From: Brevibacterium sp. UMB1308A
Lineage (GTDB): Bacteria; Actinomycetota; Actinomycetes; Actinomycetales; Brevibacteriaceae
NCBI RefSeq assembly: GCF_030230605.1
Contig: NZ_JASPDO010000013.1
Location: 6,531 to 70,530 of the forward strand
Direction of reading: 5' to 3'
Length of the DNA stretch: 64,000 nucleotides
Of this stretch, positions 63,831 to 64,000 are shown in pieces; within the stretch, counting starts at the first letter, position 1, and each line of letters opens with the position of its first letter. Under the pieces are notes generated by a model. It had not been told where the DNA came from, made no database searches, and was given only the letters and a program-made list of their open reading frames with translations. A program made the translations under genes and the position numbers.

Positions 63831-64000
63831 GATGTGTCTTTCTTAAAATTAACTGTGTGTATTTAGTTTATCTTTCGAAAGAGCTGGTCTGTGAAGAGGC
63901 ATCCGGAGGATTTAGCCAAGCCCAAACGGCGCAAAGGGGGGTGCGGACATTTTGTTAGACAGTTTCGGTTTCATGCTACTTTAAGTGCTCGGTGTTTGGC
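63831..64000. other. Upstream region of the lipoprotein set, window edge
   Basis: AT-rich for about 50 bases next to the lipoprotein start, with TAAACT and TAATTT hexamers on the minus strand and a TTTCGAAA palindrome near 63873. The remaining bases to the window edge show no gene that I can support. Confidence 0.3.

Overview
The window is about 64 kb of chromosome from an actinobacterium (Actinomycetota; Micrococcales- or Actinomycetales-like, genus not identified). The support is moderate-to-high GC, GTG starts, an IclR regulator divergent from leuCD, the ddl / DUF3515 lipoprotein / thiL block, the DUF177-rpmF-rnc-mutM-smc-ftsY-ffh-rpsP-khpA order, and many leaderless genes with a TANNNT hexamer seven bases before the start codon. 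No insertion sequences, phage genes or CRISPR arrays were seen.

Layout. (1) 1-5.7 kb: end of leuB, ilvE, an MFS transporter, a lipoate-protein ligase, thyX and an acidic maltokinase-cap-like protein. (2) 5.7-17.7 kb: a selenium block. It holds tRNA-Sec (selC), selA and selB on the minus strand, selD on the plus strand, and a formate dehydrogenase operon (fdhA with an in-frame UGA/Sec codon, an Fe-S subunit and an NrfD-type membrane subunit). An ABC-F ribosome-protection ATPase with a probable leader-peptide attenuator lies between selD and the fdh genes. (3) 17.7-23.4 kb, minus strand: a conserved protein, mdh, hrpB and glutaminase-STAS. (4) 23.4-28.4 kb: FAH-family hydrolase, gltX, proline iminopeptidase, a small membrane protein, tRNA-Gln and tRNA-Glu, and a DUF4282 protein. 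(5) 28.5-36.3 kb: ltbR-like regulator, leuC, leuD, murA, plsC, gpsA, a PEBP protein and ddl. (6) 36.3-45.1 kb: DUF3515 lipoprotein, thiL, DAK2 protein, recG, rsmD, coaD, DUF177, rpmF, rnc and mutM. (7) 45-48.6 kb: a compact signalling locus of histidine kinase, small secreted acidic protein, lipoprotein and LuxR-type response regulator. (8) 48.6-51.2 kb: DASS anion symporter and an EamA transporter. (9) 51.3-59.3 kb: smc, a small membrane protein, ftsY, ffh, rpsP and khpA, ending in a strong terminator. (10) 59.3-63.8 kb: three tandem paralogous beta-propeller-like lipoproteins.

How the parts work together. The Sel genes supply the selenocysteine that the neighbouring FdhA needs. The leu genes and the IclR regulator form a leucine-biosynthesis unit. 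FtsY and Ffh are the two SRP GTPases. The kinase, response regulator, secreted protein and lipoprotein look like one envelope-sensing unit.

The observations most worth following up are: an octamer (CACCTCGG / CCGAGGTG) that is far too frequent for its composition; a perfect 17-bp hairpin inside the start of rnc; a single -10 element that appears to serve two divergent leaderless genes (glsA and the FAH hydrolase); the MLK mini-ORF and ribosome-binding-site-sequestering stem before the ABC-F gene; the uncharacterised signalling locus; and the tripled lipoprotein.
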